Below, in pieces: positions 1 through 8,666 of a stretch of 58,022 bases of DNA. Origin of the DNA: Mucilaginibacter sp. (GTDB lineage Bacteria; Bacteroidota; Bacteroidia; Sphingobacteriales; Sphingobacteriaceae); contig JAESTD010000031.1 in the NCBI GenBank assembly GCA_016763755.1, forward strand, positions 1 through 58,022. Direction: 5' to 3'. The notes under the pieces are model-generated. The model ran no database searches and was not told where the DNA came from. It saw only the letters and a list, made by a program, of their open reading frames with translations. Position 1 is the first letter of the stretch; each line of letters opens with the position of its first letter. Both the position numbers and the translations under genes were made by a program.

Positions 1-1428
1 AGCCGTAAATACGGCGGTACAGGCCTGGGGCTGTCTATCAGCAGGGAGTTGGCTACCCTGTTGGGTGGCGACATAAGCCTGAGCAGCGAGCCGGGCGTTG
101 GCAGCGAGTTTGTGCTTACCCTGCCATTTGTGGCGGTATTTGAAAACCACGAGGATGAAGCAGTGCCAACCGTTGAGAACTATCAGCCTGCCGCGCAGAA
201 TTTCCTGCAATCGGTACCCAAAAAGCAAACTGAGCCGGGGCATGAGCCTTTTGTGATAATTGTTGAGGATGACCCTAACTTTGCCATCATATTGCAGGAT
301 TACGCCCGTGACCATGGCTTTAAATCGGTAATGATAAATGAAGGTACCAACGCTGTTGAAACCATCAAGGAGCAACAGCCGGATGCGGTTGTTCTTGATA
401 TCATGCTGCCGGGCAAAGATGGCTGGCAGATATTGAAAGAATTAAAGCAGGATGAAGAAACGCTGCACATTCCGGTTCACCTGATGTCGGCCGGTGAGGC
501 TGCGGCTAACCGTGTGCGTAAAGAGGGCGCTATTAGCTTCCTTAAAAAGCCGGTTAATACCGAAACTCTTGATAAACTGTTTGGCGATATTATGGCCCGC
601 AGCGGTACCAAATTTACCCAGATCTTACTGGTTGAAGATCACAAAGCCCAAAGCCAGGCATTAAAAGACCTGATGCAAAGCCAGGGCATTACGGTAGATC
701 AGGCATTTGATGGCGAGTCGGCATTCCGTATGTTGCACGAGCACGATTACCAGTGCGTGATCCTTGATCTGAACCTTCCGGATATATCAGGACTTGATCT
801 TTTAGACAAAATTAAAGAGGTTGATAAATTTATTTCGTTACCGGTTATCATCAATACCGCTATGGAATTGGATAAAACCTCGGTAAATCGCTTAATGCAG
901 TACGCAAATGCGATGGTTGTTAAAACAAGTAAGTCATCTGATAGGTTAATAGACGAGGTGAACCTGTTCTTGAATAAGATTAGTGAAAATACCCCTCAAG
1001 CAGCAAATAGTACACAGCCGAAACAGAAAATGACAACTAAAGGAAAAGACGCGATAAAGGGTAAAAAGGTATTAATTGTTGATGATGACATGCGGAACAT
1101 CTTCGCATTAAGTAGCGCACTTGAAAGCTATGACCTGGTAGTGGAAATTGCAAATGATGGTGAAGAAGCTTTAACCAAACTTGAAGAGGTAACCGATATT
1201 GATATTGTATTAATGGATATCATGATGCCAAAAATGGATGGTTATGAGGCTACAAGGCAAATACGCAAGCAAAACAAATGGTTAAAGCTCCCTGTTATTG
1301 CCTTAACTGCAAAGGCCATGAAAGATGACCGCGAGAAATGTATTGCTGCCGGTGCTAATGATTACATCACCAAACCGGTTGACATGGACAGGCTGATATC
1401 GCTGATGCAGTTGTGGCTGGATAGTTAA
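1..1428 (+). CDS. Hybrid histidine kinase, C-terminal part with three receiver domains (5' truncated)
   Basis: The open frame runs in from the left edge, so the true start lies outside the window. The first residues, [16 protein letters not shown], are the G2 box of a histidine-kinase ATPase domain. Three receiver domains follow: roughly residues 80-195 of the visible part (acidic pair VEDD, phospho-Asp in [10 protein letters not shown], Lys in LKKPV), 205-320 (VEDH, Asp in LDLNLPD, a Lys followed by Thr instead of Pro), and 355-470 ([11 protein letters not shown], Asp in [10 protein letters not shown], Lys in TKPVD). This is the tail of a large sensor kinase that relays phosphate through several receivers. 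It ends 3 bases before cheR, so it probably shares a transcript with the CheR/CheB genes. The sensor portion and dimerisation His cannot be seen. Confidence 0.93.
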   Translation, partial: SRKYGGTGLGLSISRELATLLGGDISLSSEPGVGSEFVLTLPFVAVFENHEDEAVPTVENYQPAAQNFLQSVPKKQTEPGHEPFVIIVEDDPNFAIILQDYARDHGFKSVMINEGTNAVETIKEQQPDAVVLDIMLPGKDGWQILKELKQDEETLHIPVHLMSAGEAAANRVRKEGAISFLKKPVNTETLDKLFGDIMARSGTKFTQILLVEDHKAQSQALKDLMQSQGITVDQAFDGESAFRMLHEHDYQCVILDLNLPDISGLDLLDKIKEVDKFISLPVIINTAMELDKTSVNRLMQYANAMVVKTSKSSDRLIDEVNLFLNKISENTPQAANSTQPKQKMTTKGKDAIKGKKVLIVDDDMRNIFALSSALESYDLVVEIANDGEEALTKLEEVTDIDIVLMDIMMPKMDGYEATRQIRKQNKWLKLPVIALTAKAMKDDREKCIAAGANDYITKPVDMDRLISLMQLWLDS

Positions 1429-1431
1429 TTT

Positions 1432-2268
1432 ATGAAGATACCTGTTACTAAAGATACTATAACAAATACCCAACTAACAGAACTGATAGATATAGTAAAA
1501 AAGATCCACGGTTTTGATTTTAGTGATTACACAGAAGCTTCATTTAAAAGGCGGATAAGCCGTATCCTGATGCTTAAAAAGCTGGAGTTCTATGATCTTA
1601 AACATCTGCTTATTAATGATCATAATTTCTTTCAGTACTTTTTAGAGGAGATAACGGTAAACGTAACCGAGATGTTCCGCGACCCGGCTTTTTACAAAGC
1701 CCTGCGGAGCCAGGTGGTGCCTTACCTCTCAACTTATCAACATGTAAAGGTTTGGTGTGCAGGCTGTTCATCTGGTGAGGAAGCTTATTCGCTTGCGATC
1801 CTGCTTAAAGAGGAAAATTTGCTTAAGCGGTCTTTTATCTATGGTACAGATATTAATACCGAAGTTTTAAACGAGGCCAGGAAAGGTATCTACAGCCTCC
1901 GCAAAATAAAAAGTTACGCAGAAAACTATCTGTTTACCGGTTTGCCCGGCTCTTTAACAGATCATTTTACCATAGCTTATGACGCAGCTGCCATCCACAG
2001 CGAACTGAAACAAAACACGCTTTTCTCGGTACATAACCTCATTTCCGATACCGGTTTTAATGAGTTTCAGATGATCAGTTGCCGTAATGTGTTCATCTAT
2101 TTTGAAACCGAGCTGCAACACCGAATATTAGATCTTTTTTACAATAGTCTATGTCCGTTGGGCTATCTTTGCCTGGGTAATAAGGAAACCATCCGTTCAG
2201 ATGCTTTCCGGAAAAAGTTTAAAGTGATCAATCAAAAAGAAAATATCTATCAAAAAATTGGCTCTTGA
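1432..2268 (+). CDS. CheR-type protein-glutamate O-methyltransferase
   Basis: A 278-residue SAM-dependent methyltransferase that would methylate glutamates on a signalling protein. The N-terminal helical CheR domain (about residues 10-85, with a basic FKRRISRIL stretch and the TVNVTEMFRD segment) is followed by the catalytic domain. The SAM-binding loop is VWCAGCSSGEEAYSLA, and the late motif ISCRNVFIYF is typical of CheR. Length matches single-domain CheR. It sits between two hybrid kinases and overlaps cheB by 11 bases. No chemoreceptor, CheA or CheW is in the window, so a non-chemotactic role with the neighbouring kinases is more likely than motility; that part is inference. Confidence 0.93.
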   Translation: MKIPVTKDTITNTQLTELIDIVKKIHGFDFSDYTEASFKRRISRILMLKKLEFYDLKHLLINDHNFFQYFLEEITVNVTEMFRDPAFYKALRSQVVPYLSTYQHVKVWCAGCSSGEEAYSLAILLKEENLLKRSFIYGTDINTEVLNEARKGIYSLRKIKSYAENYLFTGLPGSLTDHFTIAYDAAAIHSELKQNTLFSVHNLISDTGFNEFQMISCRNVFIYFETELQHRILDLFYNSLCPLGYLCLGNKETIRSDAFRKKFKVINQKENIYQKIGS

Positions 2269-2869
2269 TGATCAAATAAAACAACGCTGGCAAAGCGCAC
2301 GAATACTGCTTTTAGGCGGTTCGGCAGGCTCATTTAAGCTGTTGTTCAGGTTGGTGAAATTATTGCCGATGGATTTTAACAAAACAGTGATCATTGTTAT
2401 CCATCGTAAAAAGAACTTTTTTTCGGAGATAGAGAAACTGTTTGCCGAAAATAGCCGTATGTTACTGCGGGAAATTAGTGACAAAGAACCGGTACAATCG
2501 AACGCTATATATATAGCGCCGGCTAATTATCATTCCCTGGTAGAAAAAGAAGGCTATTTTAGTCTGGATGTATCAGAAGCAGTTTGGTATTCTAAACCAT
2601 CCATAGATGTAACTTTTGAAAGCGTGGCTGAGGTGTACAAAGATCGTGTAACAGCAGTTTTGTTTTCGGGAGCTAACCAGGATGGGGCAGGAGGATTACT
2701 CAAATTGCGGCAAAGCGGGGCGTTAACCATTGCACAGGATCCCGCTGATGCAGAAATGACTGAAATGCCGCAATCGGCAATTGACATCAATGCCGCTGAA
2801 TATATTTTATCTGCCGAACAAATTTTTGAGCTGATACAAACTACAACTGATACCCCCAATACAATTTAA
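2258..2869 (+). CDS. CheB-type methylesterase domain protein (no receiver)
   Basis: A 203-residue stand-alone CheB catalytic domain, which removes methyl groups from glutamates. The serine-hydrolase triad can be read: Ser22 in LLGGSAGS, His49 in VIVIHRKK and Asp142 in SGANQDGAGG. The usual N-terminal receiver of classical CheB is missing, so activity cannot be switched by phosphorylation of the protein itself. The start is taken as TTG at 2258, inside the end of cheR, because the next in-frame Met lies beyond the catalytic serine. The stop TAA touches the ATG of the next kinase directly, indicating translational coupling across CheR, CheB and kinase. Confidence 0.9.
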   Translation: MALDDQIKQRWQSARILLLGGSAGSFKLLFRLVKLLPMDFNKTVIIVIHRKKNFFSEIEKLFAENSRMLLREISDKEPVQSNAIYIAPANYHSLVEKEGYFSLDVSEAVWYSKPSIDVTFESVAEVYKDRVTAVLFSGANQDGAGGLLKLRQSGALTIAQDPADAEMTEMPQSAIDINAAEYILSAEQIFELIQTTTDTPNTI

Positions 2870-4819
2870 ATGACCCCAATCAATATCCTTATTGTTGACG
2901 ACAGAGAGGAAAATATTGTGGCCCTTGAGGCCTTGCTTACGCGTAGTGATATTAAGCTGTTTACAACAACTTCCCCCAATGATGCTTTAAAAATAGCCTG
3001 GGAAAATCAGATCTCTATCGCCCTTGTTGATGTTCAGATGCCTGAAATGGATGGCTTTGAACTGGTGGAGATGCTAAAGTCAAACCCGCGTACAAAGGAC
3101 ATCCTTGTAATATTTGTTACCGCAATTTCTAAGGAAGCCAAGTATGCCGTTAAGGGTTTTGGCGCCGGTGCTGTAGATTATCTATACAAGCCATTAGACC
3201 CATACATAACATCGGCAAAAGTTGATGCTTTTATACAACTTTGCCGTGCCCAGGACGAGGTAAAGCAAAAAAATGAAGAATTGCATAACCTGGCAGTTGT
3301 AGTAAAAAATAGCGCGGATATCATTTGCTCTGTTAACGCCGATACGCTTAGGATACAAACCATAAACCCGGCGGTAGAAACGATCTTAGGTTACACGCCC
3401 GAAGAGGCCCTCGGCAAAAGTATAGTTGATTTTGCAGTTGAGAACGATAGGCCGACTTTCAGGAAAAAACTGGGCGAGATCATCAAAGATAACCAAAGCT
3501 TTTCTGTAATGGAATTTCAGTTTGGTACGTTTAACAAAAGTGTGATATGGACAGAGTGCAGAGTTTCCTATCGTGCCCGTACCATATTCATGAATATAAG
3601 TGATGTATCGCCTCAGAAAAGCTATGAGCAGCAATTGATTAAATCAAAAGAAGCTGCAGAATATGGCAAAAAAGTTAAAGAGACTTTTTTAGCCAACATG
3701 AGCCATGAGTTACGCACGCCGGTTAACGGCATTATAGGCCTCACCAACCTTCTTAAGAAGACCGAGATTGACGAGCAGCAAGAAAGCTTACTTACTATGA
3801 TGGAAACCTCATCGCGCTCGTTATTGGGGGTAATAAATGATGTGCTGGACCTGTCGAAGATAGAGGCCGGCAAATTCAGTATTGTGCGTACGCCAAACAA
3901 TATACGCGATATTGTTAACAGCGTATACGGTTTGTTAAAATATCAGGCCGATGAGAAAAGTATAGAATTTATACAAGAGGTTGATAACGACGTGCCAAAA
4001 GTGCTGCAGGTAGATTCGTTACGATTGAACCAGATCTTGATGAACCTTATCAGCAATGCGCTTAAGTTTACCGATAGGGGGCATGTAAAGTTAAAAGTAT
4101 CGGTACTGCAAAAGGTTGATGATAGTAAAGTGAAACTTAAGTTTAGTGTGGAAGATACCGGTATCGGCATCCCTTCTGAACGATTAAGCAAGATCTTTGA
4201 ATCATTTGAACAGGCAGAGGATGATACTGCCAGCAAATATGGCGGTACAGGCCTTGGGCTTACCATCACCAAAAAGCTGATAGAACTTAAAGGCGGCGAA
4301 CTCACAACGAGCAGCAAAGTAGGAGAGGGAAGCGTATTTAACTTTACCAACTGGTTTAGCATAGCGCATGATAATAGTGCCCCTAAACCGGTTAAGGTTG
4401 GCAAAAAGTTAGCTCAATTTGTAGATACCCGGGTACTGATTGCCGAGGATAACATGATAAACCAGTTTATGGTATCTAAAATGCTGAAAGACTGGAACGT
4501 TGAGTACGAAATTGCAGATAACGGCAACAAGGTTATTGAAAAGCTGAAAGAAAGTGATTTTGACCTGGTATTGATGGATACCCACATGCCGGGACTGAAT
4601 GGTTATCAAGCTGCACGCACCATCCGTATGGATTTTGTTGAACCTAAACGTAGTGTACCGATTATCTCGTTATCGGCATCGGCATTTGAGCACGAGCAGG
4701 TTGAGGCAATGTCATCAGGTATGAATGATGTGCTGCCAAAACCCTTTGAAGCACATGAACTGCACAACAAGATGGTGAAGCTTTTAAAAAGTAAGGTAGA
4801 CACTAAAGCAACAGTGTAG
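2870..4819 (+). CDS. Hybrid histidine kinase: REC-PAS-HisKA-HATPase-REC
   Basis: A 649-residue cytoplasmic-looking kinase with no transmembrane segment. The domains are a receiver (residues 5-120, phospho-Asp54 in ALVDVQMPEMDG), a PAS domain (about 140-250), HisKA with His279 in FLANMSHELRTP, an HATPase domain (N box NLISNALKF, G1 DTGIGIP, G2 KYGGTGLGL), and a C-terminal receiver (IAEDNMINQ, Asp570 in LMDTHMPGLNG, Lys in LPKPF). A receiver at the N-terminus allows input from another kinase, plausibly the one at the window start. It begins immediately after cheB, and its 3' end overlaps the convergent ogt gene by 17 bases. The output is not visible: no DNA-binding regulator is encoded nearby. 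Confidence 0.93.
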   Translation: MTPINILIVDDREENIVALEALLTRSDIKLFTTTSPNDALKIAWENQISIALVDVQMPEMDGFELVEMLKSNPRTKDILVIFVTAISKEAKYAVKGFGAGAVDYLYKPLDPYITSAKVDAFIQLCRAQDEVKQKNEELHNLAVVVKNSADIICSVNADTLRIQTINPAVETILGYTPEEALGKSIVDFAVENDRPTFRKKLGEIIKDNQSFSVMEFQFGTFNKSVIWTECRVSYRARTIFMNISDVSPQKSYEQQLIKSKEAAEYGKKVKETFLANMSHELRTPVNGIIGLTNLLKKTEIDEQQESLLTMMETSSRSLLGVINDVLDLSKIEAGKFSIVRTPNNIRDIVNSVYGLLKYQADEKSIEFIQEVDNDVPKVLQVDSLRLNQILMNLISNALKFTDRGHVKLKVSVLQKVDDSKVKLKFSVEDTGIGIPSERLSKIFESFEQAEDDTASKYGGTGLGLTITKKLIELKGGELTTSSKVGEGSVFNFTNWFSIAHDNSAPKPVKVGKKLAQFVDTRVLIAEDNMINQFMVSKMLKDWNVEYEIADNGNKVIEKLKESDFDLVLMDTHMPGLNGYQAARTIRMDFVEPKRSVPIISLSASAFEHEQVEAMSSGMNDVLPKPFEAHELHNKMVKLLKSKVDTKATV

Positions 4820-5291
4820 TTTGGCCTATGCCCAATACACGGGCTTCGTGTTCTAAAAGCCATTTTTTGCGCCAAATACCACCTGCATAGCCGGTTAAAC
4901 TGCCGTTAGCGCCAATAACGCGGTGGCAGGGAACGACGATCCATAAATGATTACGCCCGTTGGCTGCCGCAATAGCGCGGATAGCCAGCGGGTTTTGCAT
5001 TTTTTGCGACTGCTGTCCGTAAGTAATAGTGGTGCCATATGGGATGCGCAACAACTCCTGCCAAACTTCCTGTTGAAAATCTGAGCCCGGTTGCTTAAGC
5101 GGCAGATCAAACTCTTTACGTGTGCCGTCAAAATATTCATCTAATTGTTTAATGGCTTCATTTAACACGTCAACATCTGTCATCGTTGCTTCCAACCCCT
5201 TTTCATCGCGGATAGAAACCTTGCTGATGAAGCCATCTTCTTCGACAATATGAGTGATTCCTAATGGAGATCTGTAAAAAACCTCGGCCAT
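4803..5291 (-). CDS. ogt: Methylated-DNA--protein-cysteine methyltransferase
   Basis: A 162-residue suicide DNA-repair protein that transfers alkyl groups from O6-alkylguanine (and O4-alkylthymine) to its own cysteine. The active-site motif VVPCHRVIGANG is present with Cys122, followed by GSLTGYAGG; the DNA-binding segment around IPYGTTITYGQQ precedes it. Length fits Ogt rather than the longer Ada fusion. It starts 7 bases downstream of the SDR gene stop on the same strand, so both probably form one transcript. Its last 17 bases overlap the end of the convergent sensor kinase. Confidence 0.95.
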   Translation of the reverse strand: MAEVFYRSPLGITHIVEEDGFISKVSIRDEKGLEATMTDVDVLNEAIKQLDEYFDGTRKEFDLPLKQPGSDFQQEVWQELLRIPYGTTITYGQQSQKMQNPLAIRAIAAANGRNHLWIVVPCHRVIGANGSLTGYAGGIWRKKWLLEHEARVLGIGQTTLLL

Positions 5292-5298
5292 AATTTGT

Positions 5299-6108
5299 TT
5301 ACTTCTGCTCGAATTTCAATAAGGATTTCAGGTAAACCTTACTCATCTTACTGCCAATAAATCGTGATGGCAAAAAGTTCATAAACACTTTCCCCACGCG
5401 ATTCATCAGCCCTGGTATATAGTTAAACTTGCGGCTAACAAATGCGTGTATGCCTTCTTTTGCAGCCTGTTTTACCGGCATCAGCCAGCCACGTAGTTCG
5501 CCAAATTCGTCGCCGTGGGTCATCTCGGTAGCAATGCCGCCGGGGGCAAAAACGGTGATGGCAAAGTCAGGATTGGCGAGTTCGTTATGCAGCGCATTGC
5601 CGAAGGCGTTAATAAATGCCTTGGTTGCCGAATAAGCTGTTTGGTATGGCACCGGGAAAAACCCCGACATACTTGATACCAGCATCAGTCCGCCTTCTTT
5701 TTTACTGTCCTCAAAATGTTTTACCAGTGCGTTGGTCATGCGCACCACACCGATAACGTTGGTTTTAAGGATGGCTTCAAATTTATCCCATTCTAATTGC
5801 CCGTGGCGGCCAAAGTAAGTAACGCCCGCATTAAGGATAGCACCATACAACTCACCATTGGAAAGGCTTTCAGCAACTACATGATCGGCACCTTCGGTGG
5901 TGGATAGGTCGGCAACAACAACTTTTACCTGGACGCCTGCGGCTTGTTCCAGTTCAACTTTTAGTTGTTCCAGTTTATCGGCGCGGCGTGCGGCTATTAT
6001 GAGGTTAGCTTTATGGATAATGGCCAGTTGCCGGGCCATTTCCTGCCCAAGCCCTGATGACGCTCCGGTAACCAATATCCATTTATTATTTAGCCGCAAA
6101 TTATTCAT
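5299..6108 (-). CDS. SDR family NAD(P)-dependent oxidoreductase
   Basis: A 269-residue classical short-chain dehydrogenase. The cofactor motif TGASSGLG is at residues 14-21, the NAG motif (LNAGVTYFG) near 93, the catalytic serine in LVSSMSG near 145, and the YxxxK pair is Tyr159/Lys163 in YSATKAF. The RRADKLEQL segment after the second strand suggests NADP preference. Substrate cannot be told from sequence; the C-terminal part (KFNYIPGLMNRVGKVFMNFL) resembles the lipid/ketone-reducing SDR subgroup often called DltE-like or short-chain acyl reductases. It is the upstream gene of a probable two-gene operon with ogt. Confidence 0.92.
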   Translation of the reverse strand: MNNLRLNNKWILVTGASSGLGQEMARQLAIIHKANLIIAARRADKLEQLKVELEQAAGVQVKVVVADLSTTEGADHVVAESLSNGELYGAILNAGVTYFGRHGQLEWDKFEAILKTNVIGVVRMTNALVKHFEDSKKEGGLMLVSSMSGFFPVPYQTAYSATKAFINAFGNALHNELANPDFAITVFAPGGIATEMTHGDEFGELRGWLMPVKQAAKEGIHAFVSRKFNYIPGLMNRVGKVFMNFLPSRFIGSKMSKVYLKSLLKFEQK

Positions 6109-6157
6109 GAGGCTAAGTTAGAATTTTTAGGCCGAAGTCTTTAGCAGATAGGCGATG

Positions 6158-6436
6158 TCATCTGATACAAAAATACAGTATAACCACTGCCATCACCTGT
6201 ATACAATAGGTGATGAAAAGCCTTAATGCACCTCTAATTTTCAAAGGAAGAAAAAGATAGACAACATAAGAAAACAGAAACATAACCAACGCCAAAACCG
6301 AAACTATCAAAAGATTTGGCCCTTCCGGATCGTTAATGAATGAGAACAGCGCTCTCGAACAAACAATGGCCGTTATCGCCAAAATTATCAGCGATATTCT
6401 TTTTGACTTGAAATGCAGATCTCTCGTATCATCCAT
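6158..6436 (-). CDS. Small three-helix membrane protein, unknown function
   Basis: A 92-residue protein with a short charged N-terminus (MDDTRDLHFKSKR) followed by three hydrophobic stretches, roughly residues 14-34, 42-65 and 70-91, which would span the inner membrane. No enzymatic motif is recognisable. It lies 49 bases upstream of the SDR gene on the same strand and may head that transcript. The reading frame is well filled with typical membrane-protein residues, which favours a real gene, but no known family could be assigned. Confidence 0.62.
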   Translation of the reverse strand: MDDTRDLHFKSKRISLIILAITAIVCSRALFSFINDPEGPNLLIVSVLALVMFLFSYVVYLFLPLKIRGALRLFITYCIQVMAVVILYFCIR

Positions 6437-6510
6437 AACCTAAAGTTAATGAATTTCAATATCTTATTGAAAATACATACCGGACTACGTTTTGCCCGCA
6501 ATAGCAAATT

Positions 6511-6560
6511 AAGTTTGGATTAGACTTAAGACTCCGAACTCCCGACTTAAGACTTTTTAC
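6511..6560. repeat. Word-like direct/inverted repeat tract (GACTTAAGACT)
   Basis: Two copies of GACTTAAGAC stand about 20 bases apart (near 6524 and 6543), separated by CTCCGAACTCCC. Each contains the palindrome CTTAAG. The tract sits just upstream of ccmB. Similar low-complexity word repeats occur at other gene borders in this window (for example 14381-14410 and 39178-39323). Confidence 0.4.
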
Positions 6561-6574
6561 ATTAAATTCGCAAC

Positions 6575-7258
6575 ATGAAACTGGCGGGGCAAACTATCGA
6601 GCTTTTAAAGAAGGAGATCATACTGGAGTGGCGTTCAAAATATGCCTTTAATGGTATCCTGCTTTATATCGTGTCTACCGTGTTTGTTTGTTATATCTCA
6701 TTCAACCTTAATCCGGGTTTTAAGCAAACGCCGGGATATCCAATAGTTTGGAATATATTGTTTTGGATCATTATGCTATTTGCCTCGGTAAACGCCATAG
6801 CCAAAAGTTTTTTGCAGGAGAGTAAGGCGCGCCTGCTTTATTATTATACCATTGCGCATCCTCAGGCTATTATCCTTTCAAAAACCATTTACAATACCCT
6901 GCTGATGTCGCTTTTAAGCATGTTGGCTTTGGTAGTTTACCTGTTGTTTTTCCCTAGCAAGGTTGATGATATTTTATACTATTTCATTACAGTATTATTA
7001 GGCAGTATGAGCTTTTCTACAGTGTTTACCATGATATCAGCTATAGCATCAAAAGCGGGTAATAATGGCACCCTGATGGCGATTTTGAGCTTCCCTGTAG
7101 TTATTCCGGTGATATTGCTGCTGGTAAAGGTAAGCAAAGCCGCCATGGATGGCATAGACCGTAGCCTCAGTTTAAATAATATTGGTATCCTGGTGGCAAT
7201 AAATGTGATCGTAATTGCCTCATCCCTCATATTATTCCCCTTTCTATGGCGCGACTGA
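6575..7258 (+). CDS. ccmB: Heme exporter subunit CcmB
   Basis: A 227-residue ABC-type permease subunit of the CcmABCD complex, which remodels holo-CcmE during cytochrome c maturation in the inner membrane. The N-terminus LLKKEIILEWRSKYAFNGIL is the CcmB signature, and about six hydrophobic segments follow. The TISAI/SKAGNNGTLMAILSFPVVIPVILLL region is typical of the family. Its ATPase partner ccmA is not in the window. The last 13 bases overlap the next gene, so the two are translationally coupled. Start ATG at 6575 follows an A/T-rich leader without a Shine-Dalgarno sequence. Confidence 0.9.
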   Translation: MKLAGQTIELLKKEIILEWRSKYAFNGILLYIVSTVFVCYISFNLNPGFKQTPGYPIVWNILFWIIMLFASVNAIAKSFLQESKARLLYYYTIAHPQAIILSKTIYNTLLMSLLSMLALVVYLLFFPSKVDDILYYFITVLLGSMSFSTVFTMISAIASKAGNNGTLMAILSFPVVIPVILLLVKVSKAAMDGIDRSLSLNNIGILVAINVIVIASSLILFPFLWRD

Positions 7259-8439
7259 TACTTCGCTACATATTATTTATCTGTTTGCTAACGCCGATGG
7301 TTGCATTGGCACAAAACGGTGTTATCATCGGCAAAATAGTTGCTAATGGCACTACTAACCCGGTTGCTAAAGCCAGCGTGTTTTTAAACAATGCCTCTTA
7401 TGGTACGGCCACTGCAGATGATGGTACTTTTGCGCTTCGCGGAGTAAAGCCCGGTCAGTACGATTTGGTAGTTACCATCCTCGGGTACGAGGAATATACC
7501 CAAAAAGTGCAGGTGAACAACAACACGGTTGAGTTGAGCATCAGCCTTACACCTAAGGTAATGATGATGCGAGAGGTAGTAATAACCACCAACGCCGACT
7601 GGAAAAAGAATTACGAGCAATTTAAAAAAGAGTTTATTGGTAATGATGATGCCGCCAAACAATGCAAGGTTGCTAATCCGAGGATACTTAACCTTTCTTA
7701 CACTCGTAGAACGCAAACGCTTGAGGCATCTACCGATGAATTTTTAGAAGTGGAAAACTACGCGTTGGGCTACAAAGTGAAGTTTTTGTTAGCCGAGTTT
7801 ACCAGCAACAATATATCGGGCATTATCAGCTATGCGGGTAAAGCATTATTTGAAGACCTCCCGGGTAGTGCCGAACAGAAAAAGAAATGGAAGGCCAAAC
7901 GCGATGAAGCATATTATGGTTCGGCAAGGCATTTTTACAGGTCATTGTATAAAGACCGCCTGCAGCAAGAAGGTTTCGAGATCTATGATTTTATGCGCAG
8001 CCCGGATCCAAACCGCCCGCCAGAGTGGTTGATAAAGAAGAAGATCAAACAATTCTACGGCTTTAACCGCGACTCGGCCATGTACTGGATTGAGAAAGAG
8101 AATATGCCTAAATGGTATCAGGAGCATTTAACACGTCCTAATTTATCAGCAGCTGCTGTGTTACGCAGAACCGCCGAGCAAGGTATTTATGTAATCACCT
8201 TTCCGCATTATTTATACGTGGTGTATAACAAGCGTTTCGAAAAGGAGAATTTTAAAGATCTTTACCGCCCGCTGGATATGCCAAATTACGAAGCGAGCGT
8301 AATCACCCTCGGGGGAGATTTCGCTGCATTTGACATGAACGGTACGGTGGTAATGAATGCACCGCTTAACGAAGGCACATGGTCAAAATCAAAGCTGGCC
8401 GCCATGCTGCCGGTTGACTATGAACCATCAGATAAATAA
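7246..8439 (+). CDS. Exported protein with carboxypeptidase-regulatory-like domain
   Basis: A 397-residue protein with an N-terminal signal peptide (ILFICLLTPMVALAQ). Residues about 25-110 form a CarboxypepD_reg-like beta-sandwich, recognisable from GKIVANGTTNPVAKASVFL, TADDGTFALRGVKPGQYDL and ILGYEEYTQ, the same module found at the start of SusC proteins. The remaining 290 residues are rich in Lys, Tyr and Trp and match no family I recognise. It overlaps ccmB by 13 bases and precedes ccmC, but there is no evidence that it takes part in cytochrome maturation; an envelope role is the safer inference. Confidence 0.85.
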   Translation: MARLILRYILFICLLTPMVALAQNGVIIGKIVANGTTNPVAKASVFLNNASYGTATADDGTFALRGVKPGQYDLVVTILGYEEYTQKVQVNNNTVELSISLTPKVMMMREVVITTNADWKKNYEQFKKEFIGNDDAAKQCKVANPRILNLSYTRRTQTLEASTDEFLEVENYALGYKVKFLLAEFTSNNISGIISYAGKALFEDLPGSAEQKKKWKAKRDEAYYGSARHFYRSLYKDRLQQEGFEIYDFMRSPDPNRPPEWLIKKKIKQFYGFNRDSAMYWIEKENMPKWYQEHLTRPNLSAAAVLRRTAEQGIYVITFPHYLYVVYNKRFEKENFKDLYRPLDMPNYEASVITLGGDFAAFDMNGTVVMNAPLNEGTWSKSKLAAMLPVDYEPSDK

Positions 8440-8643
8440 TCAATCGGTAATTGAGTCATCGAGTCATTAGGTCATTGGGGAATTTTGTTAATCTATTTCT
8501 ATTAGAATTTAGTATTTAAGATTTCTCGTTTAGGATTTACTAATACTCTACCCCAATCCTCATAACTTTTTCAATCCCTATGCTTGCATAGTATAACATT
8601 GCTAATTATGACGCAGGGCGTATAATCGCAAATATCTTATTGT

Positions 8644-8651
8644 TACATTTG
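8644..8651 (+). promoter_or_regulatory. Bacteroidota -7 element before ccmC
   Basis: TACATTTG matches the TAnnTTTG -7 consensus of the Bacteroidota primary sigma factor exactly and is followed by C. It ends 15 bases before the ATG at 8667. No TTTG is seen at the -33 spacing, so this is a partial match only. Confidence 0.4.
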
Positions 8652-8666
8652 CCCCATATTTTTGAT

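Noticed and set aside
8640-8666. Upstream TTG start for ccmC
   Set aside because: It would place the -7 element inside the coding region and add residues (LHLPHIFD) not expected before the MKFIYKTWWK start.
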